Made by a program: the position numbers and the translations under genes. Below the pieces are notes generated by a model. That model was not told where the DNA came from. It was given only the letters and a program-made list of their open reading frames with translations, and ran no database searches. Shown here one piece after another: positions 43,414 to 52,008 of a DNA stretch of 64,000 bases (its first letter is position 1; the number at the start of each line of letters is the position of its first letter). The stretch covers positions 496,001-560,000 of the forward strand of contig JAQCZH010000001.1 of NCBI GenBank assembly GCA_027682585.1. The letters are read 5' to 3'. The DNA is from Lachnospiraceae bacterium AF51-6-b8A (GTDB lineage Bacteria; Bacillota; Clostridia; Lachnospirales; Lachnospiraceae).

Positions 43414-43458
43414 AGAAAGAGTCTCTTCCTGACAATTAAGTCGGGAGAGACTCTTTCT
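43414..43458. terminator. Bidirectional terminator between UPF0210 and dinB
   Basis: AGAAAGAGTCTCT and AGAGACTCTTTCT form the main stem, with an inner CC-GAC/GTC-GG extension and a loop near AATTAA. It sits between convergent genes, and a T-rich tail (TTTCTATAT) follows on the plus strand. Confidence 0.88.
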
Positions 43459-43542
43459 ATATCGTAAAAGGGGAAAGAGAACCTGATCAAAAAGGGCGGC
43501 TGTACTTATTTAGAAGGGATAAAGAATATTTAGGCGGGCCTG

Positions 43543-44805
43543 CTAGGGTTTGATTGGGCTTTTTGATGTATTTTTGCTGTGATTTGATCTGCGCTTTTTC
43601 AAGTTGGTTTCATCGGCTCCGAGAAAGACAGCTCGTTTGAGCGAGGCGTCTCCATACTTATCCCGGATTTTATCGATGGCCGCATCCAGTTGGTCTATTT
43701 TCTTACGCTTTCCCTGATCAAAGAGATCCATCTGGTAGGTGTCTGTCTCCCTGTCGATGCGAGAGGTGCGCACGCCCAGAAGACGAAGGGGTCTTCTGTC
43801 CCAGAGTTCGCGGAAGAGCCTTTCAGCTGTCTCGAAGATGGTCTGGGTCGATGAGGTCGAGTGATTCAATTGACACTGGCGGGAGAAAGAGACAAAGGAG
43901 GCGTCCTTGAAGTAGACGGTGACGACCTGAATCCTGTGTTCCTTGCAGCGAACTCTGGCCGCGACCGTCTCGCAGATGGAGAGAAGGATCAGGTGTGCCT
44001 CCTCGGGATCAGTCAGGTCGTGGGAGATTGTGATCTCATTGGAGAAACCTCTGATTTTGCGGTCTCTGGGTCCAAGATCCGGCATCTCCGCGCCGTTGGC
44101 GCAGGCGTGCATTTGTGCCCCGTGCCTGCCGAACTGGGAGATGAGCAGGTTTTTCGGAGCCCGGGCCAAATCCCCGATGGTCAGAATACCCAGGCTCTTG
44201 AGCCTTTCGGCTGTAGATTTGCCCACGAAGAGCAGATCACCTGCGGGAAGAGGCCACATTTTCTGAGGAATTTCCCGAGGCCAAAGGGTGTGAACCCGAT
44301 TCGGTTTTGTGAAGTCAGAGGCCATCTTGGCCAGGAGACGGTTGGAGGAAATGCCAATATTAACGGTAAAACCCAGATTCCTGCAGATCTCATCTTTGAG
44401 TATACGGGCGAAATTGACCGGATCACCATAGAGGCTGGTGGTTCCTGTCATATCACAGAAAGCCTCGTCGATGGAAAAGGGATCCACGGCAGGGGCGTAT
44501 TTGCGCAGAAGATCCATCAGGGACTGAGATTGCCGGGCATAGAGGCTGTAGTCACCGGGGAGAAGAATCAGGGAGGGGCATTTGCGCAGGGCCTGACTGA
44601 CCGGCTCCCCGGTCACAATTCCGTACTTTCTGGCGGGGATAGACTTGGCAGTGATGATGCCGTGCCTGGTTCTGGGATCACCGCCGATCGCCGAGGGGAC
44701 ATTTCTTAAATCAACGGAATCGAGACCCCTGGCTATGCGGTCAGCCGCAGTCCAGGAGAGAAAGGCGGAGTTGACATCAACGTGAAAGATAATGGGGGAA
44801 GGCAT
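43543..44805 (-). CDS. dinB: DNA polymerase IV (Y family)
   Basis: This is a translesion polymerase of 420 residues. Motif I is FHVDVNSAFLSW, the fingers have AKSIPARKYG, the catalytic acidic pair is in DPFSIDEAFCDMT, the thumb HhH region reads LLFVGKSTAERLKSLGI, and the little finger follows. Near the C-terminus QMDLF is a beta-clamp binding motif, and the last 25 residues are basic. The ATG at 44805 lies three bases after the ABC-F stop, with GGAGGACGAGGAAG upstream inside the ABC-F gene, so the two minus-strand genes form an operon. Confidence 0.93.
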   Translation of the reverse strand: MPSPIIFHVDVNSAFLSWTAADRIARGLDSVDLRNVPSAIGGDPRTRHGIITAKSIPARKYGIVTGEPVSQALRKCPSLILLPGDYSLYARQSQSLMDLLRKYAPAVDPFSIDEAFCDMTGTTSLYGDPVNFARILKDEICRNLGFTVNIGISSNRLLAKMASDFTKPNRVHTLWPREIPQKMWPLPAGDLLFVGKSTAERLKSLGILTIGDLARAPKNLLISQFGRHGAQMHACANGAEMPDLGPRDRKIRGFSNEITISHDLTDPEEAHLILLSICETVAARVRCKEHRIQVVTVYFKDASFVSFSRQCQLNHSTSSTQTIFETAERLFRELWDRRPLRLLGVRTSRIDRETDTYQMDLFDQGKRKKIDQLDAAIDKIRDKYGDASLKRAVFLGADETNLKKRRSNHSKNTSKSPIKP

Positions 44806-44808
44806 GGC

Positions 44809-46449
44809 TTAGTCATCTTCTTCCTCGTCCTCCGTTGTGGAGTAGACGGTTCGCTTCCTGGCCATCTCATCGCTCTCCAGATACTCGTCATAGGTAGAAA
44901 CCTTGTCGATAATGCTGCCGTTTGGAAGGATTTCAATGATACGATTGGCTGTAGTCTCTACGACCTGGTGGTCGCGTGATGAGAAGATCAGCACGCCGGA
45001 GAATTTCATCAGACCGGTGTTCAGGGCCGTAATGGACTCCATATCCAGGTGATCAGTGGGCTCGTCCAGCATAAGGACGTTGGAGCCTTCAATCATCATG
45101 CGGGAGAGGAGAACACGAACCCTCTCGCCGCCGGAGAGAACCCGCATCTTCTTGTTGCCGTCTTCACCGGCAAAGAGCATACGGCCAAGGAAGCCGCGGA
45201 CATAGGTAGCATCTTTAATCTCTGAGAATTGAGTCAGCCAATCGGCAATGATCATGTCATTGTCAAAGATCTTGCTGTTGTCCTTGGGGAAATAGGATTG
45301 GGAGGTGGTAATGCCCCACTTATAGCTCCCCTCATCAGCTTCCATCTGACCAGCAAGAATGGAGAAGAGAACAGATTTGGCGGTCTCGTTTGAGCCCACC
45401 AGGGCGACTTTATCAGAGGAATTAAGGTTGAAAGTCAGGTGATCTAAGATCAGTTCACCGTCGATGCTCTTGGTCAGGTTCTCTACAGAGAGAACCTCGT
45501 TGCCAATTTCTCTGTTGGGACGGAAGTCGATGTAAGGATATTTGCGGGAGGAGGGGCGAATGTCATCCAGTTCAATCTTTTCCAATGCTTTCTTGCGGGA
45601 GGTTGCCTGTTTGGACTTGGAGGCGTTGGCCGCAAAGCGGGAGATGAAGTCCTTGAGCTCTTTGATCTGTTCCTCCTTCTTTTTATTGGCTTCCTTGCGC
45701 TGCTTCAGGATCAGCTGAGAGGACTCATACCAGAAGTCGTAGTTTCCGGCGTAGAGCTGGATCTTGCCATAGTCAATATCGGCGGTATGTGTGCAGACCT
45801 TGTTTAGGAAATAGCGGTCGTGAGAGACCACAATGATGGTGTTCTCAAAATTAATCAAAAACTCCTCCAACCAGGCGATGGCATCCAGATCCAAATGGTT
45901 GGTCGGCTCGTCTAAGATGAGAATGTCAGGATTCCCAAAGAGAGCACGAGCGAGAAGAATTTTAACCTTGATGTCCGTGGGGACATCTCTCATAACAGCA
46001 TCGTGCCATTCTTGATCAACCGAGAGGCCATTGAGCAGAGTTTGGGCATCGGATTCTGCATTCCAGCCATCCATTTCAGCAAATTCAGCTTCCAGTTCCG
46101 CCGCTTTCACACCATCCTCTTCGGAGAAATCCGGTTTGGCGTAGATGGCGTCCTTTTCTTTCATAATTTCATAGAGACGGGTATTGCCGGATATGACTGT
46201 GTCAAGGACAGTGTAGTCGTCGTATTTGAAATGATCTTGTTCCAGGACGGACAGCCGCTGACCGGGGCTAATGATGATGTCGCCCGTGGTGGGCTCCAAA
46301 GCGCCGGAGAGGATGCGCAGGAAGGTAGATTTGCCGGCTCCGTTGGCACCGATCAGACCATAGCAATTGCCCTCGGTGAATTTAACATTGACTTCTTCAA
46401 AGAGTGCCTTTTTCCCGAATCGAAGAGATACATTGACTGCCTGGATCAT
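44809..46449 (-). CDS. ABC-F family ATPase (ribosome-associated, YkpA/YbiT group)
   Basis: The 546-residue protein has two fused ATPase domains and no membrane span. Domain 1 has GANGAGKST and LILDEPTNHLDLDAIAWLEE. The linker (about 250-300) is basic with KQRKEANKKKEEQIKEL and ANASKSKQATSRKK. Domain 2 has VGSNETAKSVLF, LSGGERVRVLLSRM and VLMLDEPTDHLDME. In domain 1 the signature is DVPTDIKVKILL rather than LSGG, and the domain-2 Walker A lacks the usual NGxGK. Proteins of this group act on the ribosome E site. The acidic C-terminal tail EDEEEDD is unusual. A ribosome site AAAGGAC precedes it. Confidence 0.92.
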   Translation of the reverse strand: MIQAVNVSLRFGKKALFEEVNVKFTEGNCYGLIGANGAGKSTFLRILSGALEPTTGDIIISPGQRLSVLEQDHFKYDDYTVLDTVISGNTRLYEIMKEKDAIYAKPDFSEEDGVKAAELEAEFAEMDGWNAESDAQTLLNGLSVDQEWHDAVMRDVPTDIKVKILLARALFGNPDILILDEPTNHLDLDAIAWLEEFLINFENTIIVVSHDRYFLNKVCTHTADIDYGKIQLYAGNYDFWYESSQLILKQRKEANKKKEEQIKELKDFISRFAANASKSKQATSRKKALEKIELDDIRPSSRKYPYIDFRPNREIGNEVLSVENLTKSIDGELILDHLTFNLNSSDKVALVGSNETAKSVLFSILAGQMEADEGSYKWGITTSQSYFPKDNSKIFDNDMIIADWLTQFSEIKDATYVRGFLGRMLFAGEDGNKKMRVLSGGERVRVLLSRMMIEGSNVLMLDEPTDHLDMESITALNTGLMKFSGVLIFSSRDHQVVETTANRIIEILPNGSIIDKVSTYDEYLESDEMARKRTVYSTTEDEEEDD

Positions 46450-46864
46450 GCGTGTCCTTTCTTGATTTTAAGTATGGCGTGGGCATCAAAAACATGTTTG
46501 CAGATGACATGAGCCCGTCTGCTAGAGTTCTGATAAAGTGTACACGATTTATCGCTCTTTGGCCAGGTAAATAGCGCCGGAGACCAACGCATGATGCCGC
46601 CTTTATACCGGATCTGATTTTCATCTGAAAGGACAGGCCGCAGCAGATGCGGTTCGCGTTCGCTGCATATGGGAAAAGAGTCTGAGGGATCGTCTATCTG
46701 CAAACGGGACACTTCTCATCGATGTTTACAATTAAAAACAGGGATTGCAGGGAAATTTGTTGATTTTCCATGATAAAGACCCTACACTTTATCTATAACG
46801 TTTGATGGAGCCGTGTGGCAGACGGCTACTTGGATGTTACGCAAATCTATTAGGAGGAACCAAC
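46450..46864. other. Divergent region between the ABC-F gene and PFOR
   Basis: No ORF with a convincing ribosome site is seen. The plus-strand PFOR promoter lies at 46760-46788. In-frame codons upstream of the PFOR start (from 46802) are read-through from the leader and are not preceded by a ribosome site. Minus-strand promoters for the ABC-F gene are not clear. Confidence 0.45.
46760..46788 (+). promoter_or_regulatory. Promoter of PFOR
   Basis: TTGATT (46760-46765) and TACACT (46783-46788) lie 17 bases apart. The transcript would have a leader of about 70 bases ending in the AGGAGG ribosome site. Confidence 0.6.
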
Positions 46865-49800
46865 ATGAAAAGAACTATGAAAACCATGGATGGTAACCAT
46901 GCAGCGGCACATGCTTCTTATGCATTTACCGATGTAGCGGCTATGTATCCCATCACTCCCTCGTCAGTTATGCCTGAGGCAACCGATGAGTGGGCCAACC
47001 AGGGCCGCAAGAATATCTTCGGCCAGGTCGTACAGATCACCGAGATGCAGTCCGAGGCCGGCGCTGCTGGTGCCGTTCACGGTTCTCTTGCCGCAGGCGC
47101 CCTTACCACGACTTACACTGCGTCTCAGGGACTTCTGCTGATGATCCCCAATCTCTATAAGATCGCCGGTGAGAGACTGCCAGGCGTCTTCGATGTGTCC
47201 GCTCGTGCGATTGCTTCTCACGCATTGAGCATCTTCGGCGATCATTCCGATGTATACGCTGCGCGTCAGACCGGTGTCTGCATGCTCTGCGAGTCATCCG
47301 TACAGGAAGTGATGGATCTGACGCCCGTTGCGCATGGAGCCGCTCTGAAGGGTCGCCTTCCTTTTATCAACTTCTTTGATGGATTCCGCACCTCTCATGA
47401 GATCCAGAAGATTGAGACCTGGGACTATGAGGATCTCAAGGATTTCGTTGATCAGGATGCACTGAAGGCCTTCCGTCAGAATGCATTGAACCCCACGCAT
47501 CCCCGTGAGATGGGTTCTGCGCAGAATCCGGATATCTTCTTCCAGACCCGGGAGGCTTCCAATCAGGCTTATGATAATATGCCTGCGATTGTGGAGCACT
47601 ACATGGATCTGGTGAACCAGAAGCTTGGAACCAACTATGGTCTCTTTAACTACTATGGCGCTCCTGATGCCGAGTCTGTCATCATTGCCATGGGCTCTGT
47701 CTGTGAGACCATTGATGAGACCATTGACTTCCTGATGGCTCGCGGTGAGAAGGTCGGCGTTGTCAAGGTTCGTCTCTATCGCCCCTTTGTCGCAGAGAAG
47801 CTGATTGAGGCAATTCCCGATACCGTTAAGAGGATCAATGTCCTTGACCGCACCAAGGAGCCGGGCGCTCTGGGCGAGCCCCTCTACCTCGACGTTGTTG
47901 CGGCTCTTCGCGGCAGCAAGTTCGATCAGGTTCCTGTCTTTGGCGGCCGTTACGGTCTTGGTTCCAAGGATACAACTCCCGGGCAGATCATTTCCGTATT
48001 CAAGAATGACGAGAAGAAGGAATTCACGATCGGCATTAAGGATGATGTGACCCACCTGTCTCTTGAGGTTCATGAGAATCCCGTTACTACTCCTGAGGGA
48101 ACGACCAACTGTAAGTTCTGGGGTCTTGGTGCGGACGGTACCGTTGGAGCCAATAAGAACTCTATTAAGATCATCGGCGACAACACGGATATGTATGCAC
48201 AGGCATACTTCGATTACGACTCCAAGAAGTCCGGCGGTGTTACTGTATCTCACCTGAGATTCGGCCATACGCCCATCCGTTCTACTTATCTGATCAGCCA
48301 GGCCAACTTTGTAGCTTGCCACTGCCAGGCATACATCTACAAGTATCCCATGGTTGAGGATCTGGTTCCCGGCGGCACTTTCCTCTTTAACACCCAGTGG
48401 ACCGAGGATGAGCTGGACGAGAAGCTTCCCGGACAGGTGAAGCGCTTCATCGCCGAGAACAAGATCAATTTCTACATTATTGACGGCGTTAAGATCGGTA
48501 AGGAGATCGGTCTTGGAAGACGTATCAACACGGTTCTTCAGTCTGCTTTCTTCTCATTGACTAAGCTGATCCCTGAGGAGCAGGTATTGAAACTTATGAA
48601 GGACGCAGCCAAGGCTTCCTATGCTAAGAAGGGCGACAATGTCGTTAAGATGAACTGGGATGCGATTGACGCCGGAGCAACCGCTTACCACAAGGTAAAT
48701 GTTCCCGCCTCCTGGAAGGATGCCAAGGATGATGATCTGTCTGCAGCAGTTCCTTCAACCGGACGCGCGGACGCTATTGCCTTTGTCAAGAATATCCAGC
48801 AGAAGGTCAATGCGCAGACAGGAAACAGACTGTCTGTATCAGATGTTCTTCCCTATCAGGACGGTTCTACCCCGAACGGGACGGCAGCTTATGAGAAGCG
48901 CGGTGTCGCAACAGATGTTCCCGTATGGAATTCCGACAACTGTATCGGATGCGGTTTCTGTTCCTACGTCTGCCCACACGCAGCAATCCGTACGATTGCT
49001 CTGACCGATGACGAGGTTGCAAATGCTCCGGAGGGCTTTGTGGCCAAGGATCTCAGACCTACTGACTACAAGTACGCTGTTGTCGTATCCGCTTACGACT
49101 GTACCGGATGTGGCTCCTGCGCCAATGTATGTCCCGGCATGAAGGGCAACAAGGCTCTGACCATGCAGAACTTCGAGGAGAACGAGGGCGAGCAGAAGTA
49201 CTTCGACTACGCTGTAGAACTTCCCGTCAAGGATGATGTTGTAGAAAAGTTCAAGCCCAATACGGTTAAGGGTTCTCAGTACAAGCAGCCCCTGCTTGAG
49301 TTCTCGGGAGCCTGCGCAGGTTGTGGAGAGACCCCCTATGCCAAGCTGATTACCCAGCTCTTTGGCGATCGCATGTACATTGCCAACGCGACCGGATGTT
49401 CTTCTATCTGGGGTAACTCATCACCCTCTACGCCTTATACGGTAAATGCCGAGGGTCATGGACCCGCGTGGTCAAATTCTCTCTTCGAGGATGCGGCTGA
49501 GTTCGGTTACGGAATGCTTCTTGCGCAGAACGCTATGCGTGACAAGCTGAAGAACAAGCTGGACGCCCTGGAGGAGACCACTGCTTCCGCCGGATTGAAG
49601 GATGCAATCGCAACCTGGAAGGAGACCTTCCGTGTTGGTGCGACCAACGGCGCTGCAACCGATATCCTGATCGCTGAGCTGGAGAAGGAGGGCTCTGAAG
49701 CTGCCAAGGAGATCCTTGACGAGAAGAGCTTCCTGGCCAAGAAATCGCAGTGGGTATTTGGCGGTGACGGCTGGGCTTATGACATTGGCTTCGGTGGCGT

Positions 49801-50395
49801 AGACCATATCCTGGCTTCCGGCAAGGATATTAACGTTATGGTTTATGATACGGAAGTTTATTCCAATACGGGCGGTCAGTCTTCCAAGTCAACGCCTGTC
49901 GGCGCAGTTGCACAGTTCGCTGCCGGCGGTAAGGAGACCAAGAAGAAGGATCTGGCGTCTATTGCGATGAGCTACGGTTATGTCTATGTGGCACAGATCT
50001 CGCAGGGAGCTGATATGCAGCAGACAGTCAAGGCGATTGCCGAGGCAGAGGCTTATCCGGGCCCCTCTCTGATCATTGCTTATGCGCCCTGCATCAATCA
50101 TGGCATCAAGAAGGGCATGAGTAAGGCGCAGACTGAGGAGAAGCTGGCGGTTCAGTCCGGTTACTGGTTCAACTTCCGCTTCAATCCGGAGGCTGAGAGC
50201 AAGTTCACTCTTGACTCCAAGCAGCCCAGTGAGAGCTACAAGGACTTCCTCCTTGGTGAGAACAGATATGCAGCTCTGCAGAAGTTCAATCCGCAGAAGG
50301 CGGCAGAACTCTTCGCCAAGTCTGAGCAGGATGCAAGAGACAAGTATGAGCATCTGCAGAAGCTGGTCAACCTCTATAAGAAGTCTGAGGACTGA
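46865..50395 (+). CDS. nifJ: Pyruvate:ferredoxin (flavodoxin) oxidoreductase
   Basis: This enzyme decarboxylates pyruvate to acetyl-CoA and CO2 with reduction of ferredoxin, the central energy reaction of this anaerobe. The 1176-residue single chain contains the gamma/alpha domains (AMYPITPSSVMPEATDEWA, AAGALTTTYTASQGLLLMIP), a two-cluster ferredoxin insert (CIGCGFCSYVCP and CTGCGSCANVCPG), and the beta domain with CAGCGETPYAK, ATGCSSIWG and the TPP motif GGDGWAYDIGFGGVDH, plus YDTEVYSNTGGQSSKSTP. AGGAGG eleven bases upstream sets the ATG at 46865. Codon choice is more uniform than in neighbours, as expected for high expression. Confidence 0.97.
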   Translation: MKRTMKTMDGNHAAAHASYAFTDVAAMYPITPSSVMPEATDEWANQGRKNIFGQVVQITEMQSEAGAAGAVHGSLAAGALTTTYTASQGLLLMIPNLYKIAGERLPGVFDVSARAIASHALSIFGDHSDVYAARQTGVCMLCESSVQEVMDLTPVAHGAALKGRLPFINFFDGFRTSHEIQKIETWDYEDLKDFVDQDALKAFRQNALNPTHPREMGSAQNPDIFFQTREASNQAYDNMPAIVEHYMDLVNQKLGTNYGLFNYYGAPDAESVIIAMGSVCETIDETIDFLMARGEKVGVVKVRLYRPFVAEKLIEAIPDTVKRINVLDRTKEPGALGEPLYLDVVAALRGSKFDQVPVFGGRYGLGSKDTTPGQIISVFKNDEKKEFTIGIKDDVTHLSLEVHENPVTTPEGTTNCKFWGLGADGTVGANKNSIKIIGDNTDMYAQAYFDYDSKKSGGVTVSHLRFGHTPIRSTYLISQANFVACHCQAYIYKYPMVEDLVPGGTFLFNTQWTEDELDEKLPGQVKRFIAENKINFYIIDGVKIGKEIGLGRRINTVLQSAFFSLTKLIPEEQVLKLMKDAAKASYAKKGDNVVKMNWDAIDAGATAYHKVNVPASWKDAKDDDLSAAVPSTGRADAIAFVKNIQQKVNAQTGNRLSVSDVLPYQDGSTPNGTAAYEKRGVATDVPVWNSDNCIGCGFCSYVCPHAAIRTIALTDDEVANAPEGFVAKDLRPTDYKYAVVVSAYDCTGCGSCANVCPGMKGNKALTMQNFEENEGEQKYFDYAVELPVKDDVVEKFKPNTVKGSQYKQPLLEFSGACAGCGETPYAKLITQLFGDRMYIANATGCSSIWGNSSPSTPYTVNAEGHGPAWSNSLFEDAAEFGYGMLLAQNAMRDKLKNKLDALEETTASAGLKDAIATWKETFRVGATNGAATDILIAELEKEGSEAAKEILDEKSFLAKKSQWVFGGDGWAYDIGFGGVDHILASGKDINVMVYDTEVYSNTGGQSSKSTPVGAVAQFAAGGKETKKKDLASIAMSYGYVYVAQISQGADMQQTVKAIAEAEAYPGPSLIIAYAPCINHGIKKGMSKAQTEEKLAVQSGYWFNFRFNPEAESKFTLDSKQPSESYKDFLLGENRYAALQKFNPQKAAELFAKSEQDARDKYEHLQKLVNLYKKSED

Positions 50396-50492
50396 TTTTG
50401 AGGAAGATCATTCGCTGTCGAAGAGTGTGCAGCTCTTCATAGGGCATCGCACAAAGGAATCCATGCTTCGCGAGGATTCCCCTATCATGAGT

Positions 50493-50536
50493 AAGATAAT
50501 CAGCCCCCGAGCTTAAGCCCGGGGGCTGATTATCTT
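50493..50536. terminator. Terminator of PFOR
   Basis: AAGATAATCAGCCCCCG and its exact complement form a 17-bp GC-rich stem around a 10-base loop. It ends in TTATCTTGTC. Bases 50456-50480 hold a second small inverted repeat (GGAATCC/GGATTCC) just upstream. Confidence 0.85.
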
Positions 50537-50563
50537 GTCAAGAATTTCCAGTGATGATAGAAT
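50535..50563 (+). promoter_or_regulatory. Promoter of the hendecad protein gene
   Basis: TTGTCA (50535-50540) and TAGAAT (50558-50563) are separated by exactly 17 bases. The -35 box starts within the last two bases of the PFOR terminator stem, a compact back-to-back layout. Confidence 0.7.
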
Positions 50564-50594
50564 AATCCATATGTCATGAAAGGATGTAGCCATT

Positions 50595-51785
50595 ATGCCA
50601 GAGACTTCAGAGATCAAATTCAATATTCTGCCAAACGATGCGGATATCAATCAATGCAGGGATGCAGACATCAATCCATCTGAGGATGAAGATATTGAGC
50701 GGCTTGACGATCAGGAGGCGGATTCGGCTGAAGAACAGTTCAGCAGTGAGGATATGGCATTTCTGGCTGAAATTGATTCTTTTCGCCAGAAAGCTGCTCA
50801 ACTGCAGAATCTGATTTTAACCCGGCAAAATCAGGTCCGTGAACTGGATGCAATTGTTCGGGTCAAGGAAGAGGAAAAGTCTCGCTTAAATCAGCTGATT
50901 TCTGAGAAGAAAGAAGAGGCAGACAATATCGCCGGAGATGTTGAAGATCAGGTTGACCGGGTTCTTCAGAAACTATCTGGTGATATGGGAGATCTCAATC
51001 AGAAAGTCACAGATTCTCTGAAGCAGGCGGAGGAAAGCCGGGCTGGCCAGGATGTGTTCTTCCGAACCAGAATGGATCAGATGACCCGGGATATGGGAGG
51101 CCAGGTGACACAGCTGACTCAGGATGTGAGGACACAGATGAGTCAGATGCAGTCATCTGTCACCGGGCAGTTTCAGCAGATGACAAGCGGAATGGATCAT
51201 CAGATGAATCAGCTGACCCAGGACATGGGAGATCAGGTGAGCCAGCTGACTCAGAACATGGAGACACAGGTGAACCAGATGCAGTCATCTGTCACCGGGC
51301 AGTTTCAGCAGATGACAAGCGGAATGGATCATCAGATGAATCAGCTGACCCAGAATATGGGTGACCAGGTGACACAGCTGGCTGAGAATATGGATCAGCA
51401 ATTGGGTCAGCTGACTCAGAATATGGGGAGTCAAGTGACGCAGATGACCCGGGATGTGGACGGGCGGATGGTTGGCATGCAGTCGAAGCTGGACGATACC
51501 GTTAAGATGATGTCTGAGGAACTGACAGAAGCGATCGCCAGTATGAACGGAGGACTTGACGGGGTCAAGTCAGATATTGCCAATAAGGTGCACAAGGAAA
51601 ACGTTCAATCTTATCGAAATATTCAGGCTCTTCTGAAGGAGTTGGATCACAGAGAAGAGGAACTGAAAGAAGCCGATCTAAGAGCAATTTCACTCAGGAG
51701 ACGTTTTATCCTGAGCTCGACTTTCGCCGCTGTCGATTTTGTCGCCTTGCTTGTGATTTTGCTGAAATTATTTGGAATATTCTGA
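50595..51785 (+). CDS. Tail-anchored coiled-coil protein with 11-residue (hendecad) repeats
   Basis: No named family is recognised for this 396-residue protein. Residues 1-50 are acidic and disordered, and 55-160 predict as a charged coiled coil. Residues 162-293 are exactly twelve consecutive 11-residue repeats of the form Q-(L/M)-T-x-x-(M/V)-x-x-Q-(V/M)-x, such as QLTQDMGDQVS and QMTSGMDHQMN. Residues 371-394 are one hydrophobic span (FILSSTFAAVDFVALLVILL), giving an N-in/C-terminal anchor. An 11-residue period favours a right-handed coiled coil. Two 44-residue blocks are near-identical, so part of the array arose by recent duplication. It has its own promoter and terminator. Confidence 0.8.
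   Translation: MPETSEIKFNILPNDADINQCRDADINPSEDEDIERLDDQEADSAEEQFSSEDMAFLAEIDSFRQKAAQLQNLILTRQNQVRELDAIVRVKEEEKSRLNQLISEKKEEADNIAGDVEDQVDRVLQKLSGDMGDLNQKVTDSLKQAEESRAGQDVFFRTRMDQMTRDMGGQVTQLTQDVRTQMSQMQSSVTGQFQQMTSGMDHQMNQLTQDMGDQVSQLTQNMETQVNQMQSSVTGQFQQMTSGMDHQMNQLTQNMGDQVTQLAENMDQQLGQLTQNMGSQVTQMTRDVDGRMVGMQSKLDDTVKMMSEELTEAIASMNGGLDGVKSDIANKVHKENVQSYRNIQALLKELDHREEELKEADLRAISLRRRFILSSTFAAVDFVALLVILLKLFGIF
51144..51407 (+). repeat. 132-bp in-frame tandem duplication inside the hendecad gene
   Basis: Blocks begin at 51144 and 51276. The first 78 bases are identical between copies (through the GACCCAG at their end) before divergence. The unit encodes four hendecads (44 residues). High identity at silent positions indicates a recent event. 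Confidence 0.85.
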
Positions 51786-51798
51786 TGACATTGTGGGG

Positions 51799-51826
51799 AA
51801 ATGCAGCAGTTCTTGCTGCATTTTTT
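51799..51826 (+). terminator. Terminator of the hendecad protein gene
   Basis: AAATGCAGCA pairs with TGCTGCATTT around GTTCT and is followed by six T. It begins 14 bases after the stop. Confidence 0.92.
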
Positions 51827-51839
51827 CGTTCATAATCAT

Positions 51840-51874
51840 AATCACATGGAGCGTGCATTTTATTGCCCATGTCA
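51840..51874. repeat. Dispersed palindromic element, copy F (divergent)
   Basis: CATGGAGCGTGCATTTTATT and GCCCATGTCAGGAG form CATGG/CCATG arms with the GGAGCGT-TATT-CC core shared with the copy at 32018. This is the weakest member of the set. Confidence 0.3.
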
Positions 51875-52008
51875 GGAGAAGGCCCGTGGATGATTGATTC
51901 TGCTGCTCCATGAGAGACTTGCAGAGAATATATTCGCATTTGTCGACGGGTGTTTGTGGGGTGCTGTTTGCGGGGGTGATCGAAATTTCTCTCAGCGAAG
52001 GAGTTTAG

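Noticed and set aside
43861..44709. 282-codon open frame on the plus strand opposite dinB
   Set aside because: It is antisense to a complete, well-conserved polymerase gene and shows no known motif.
47294..48322. 342-codon open frame on the minus strand opposite PFOR
   Set aside because: It lies wholly inside PFOR, has no ribosome site, and mirrors the strong codon bias of the real gene.
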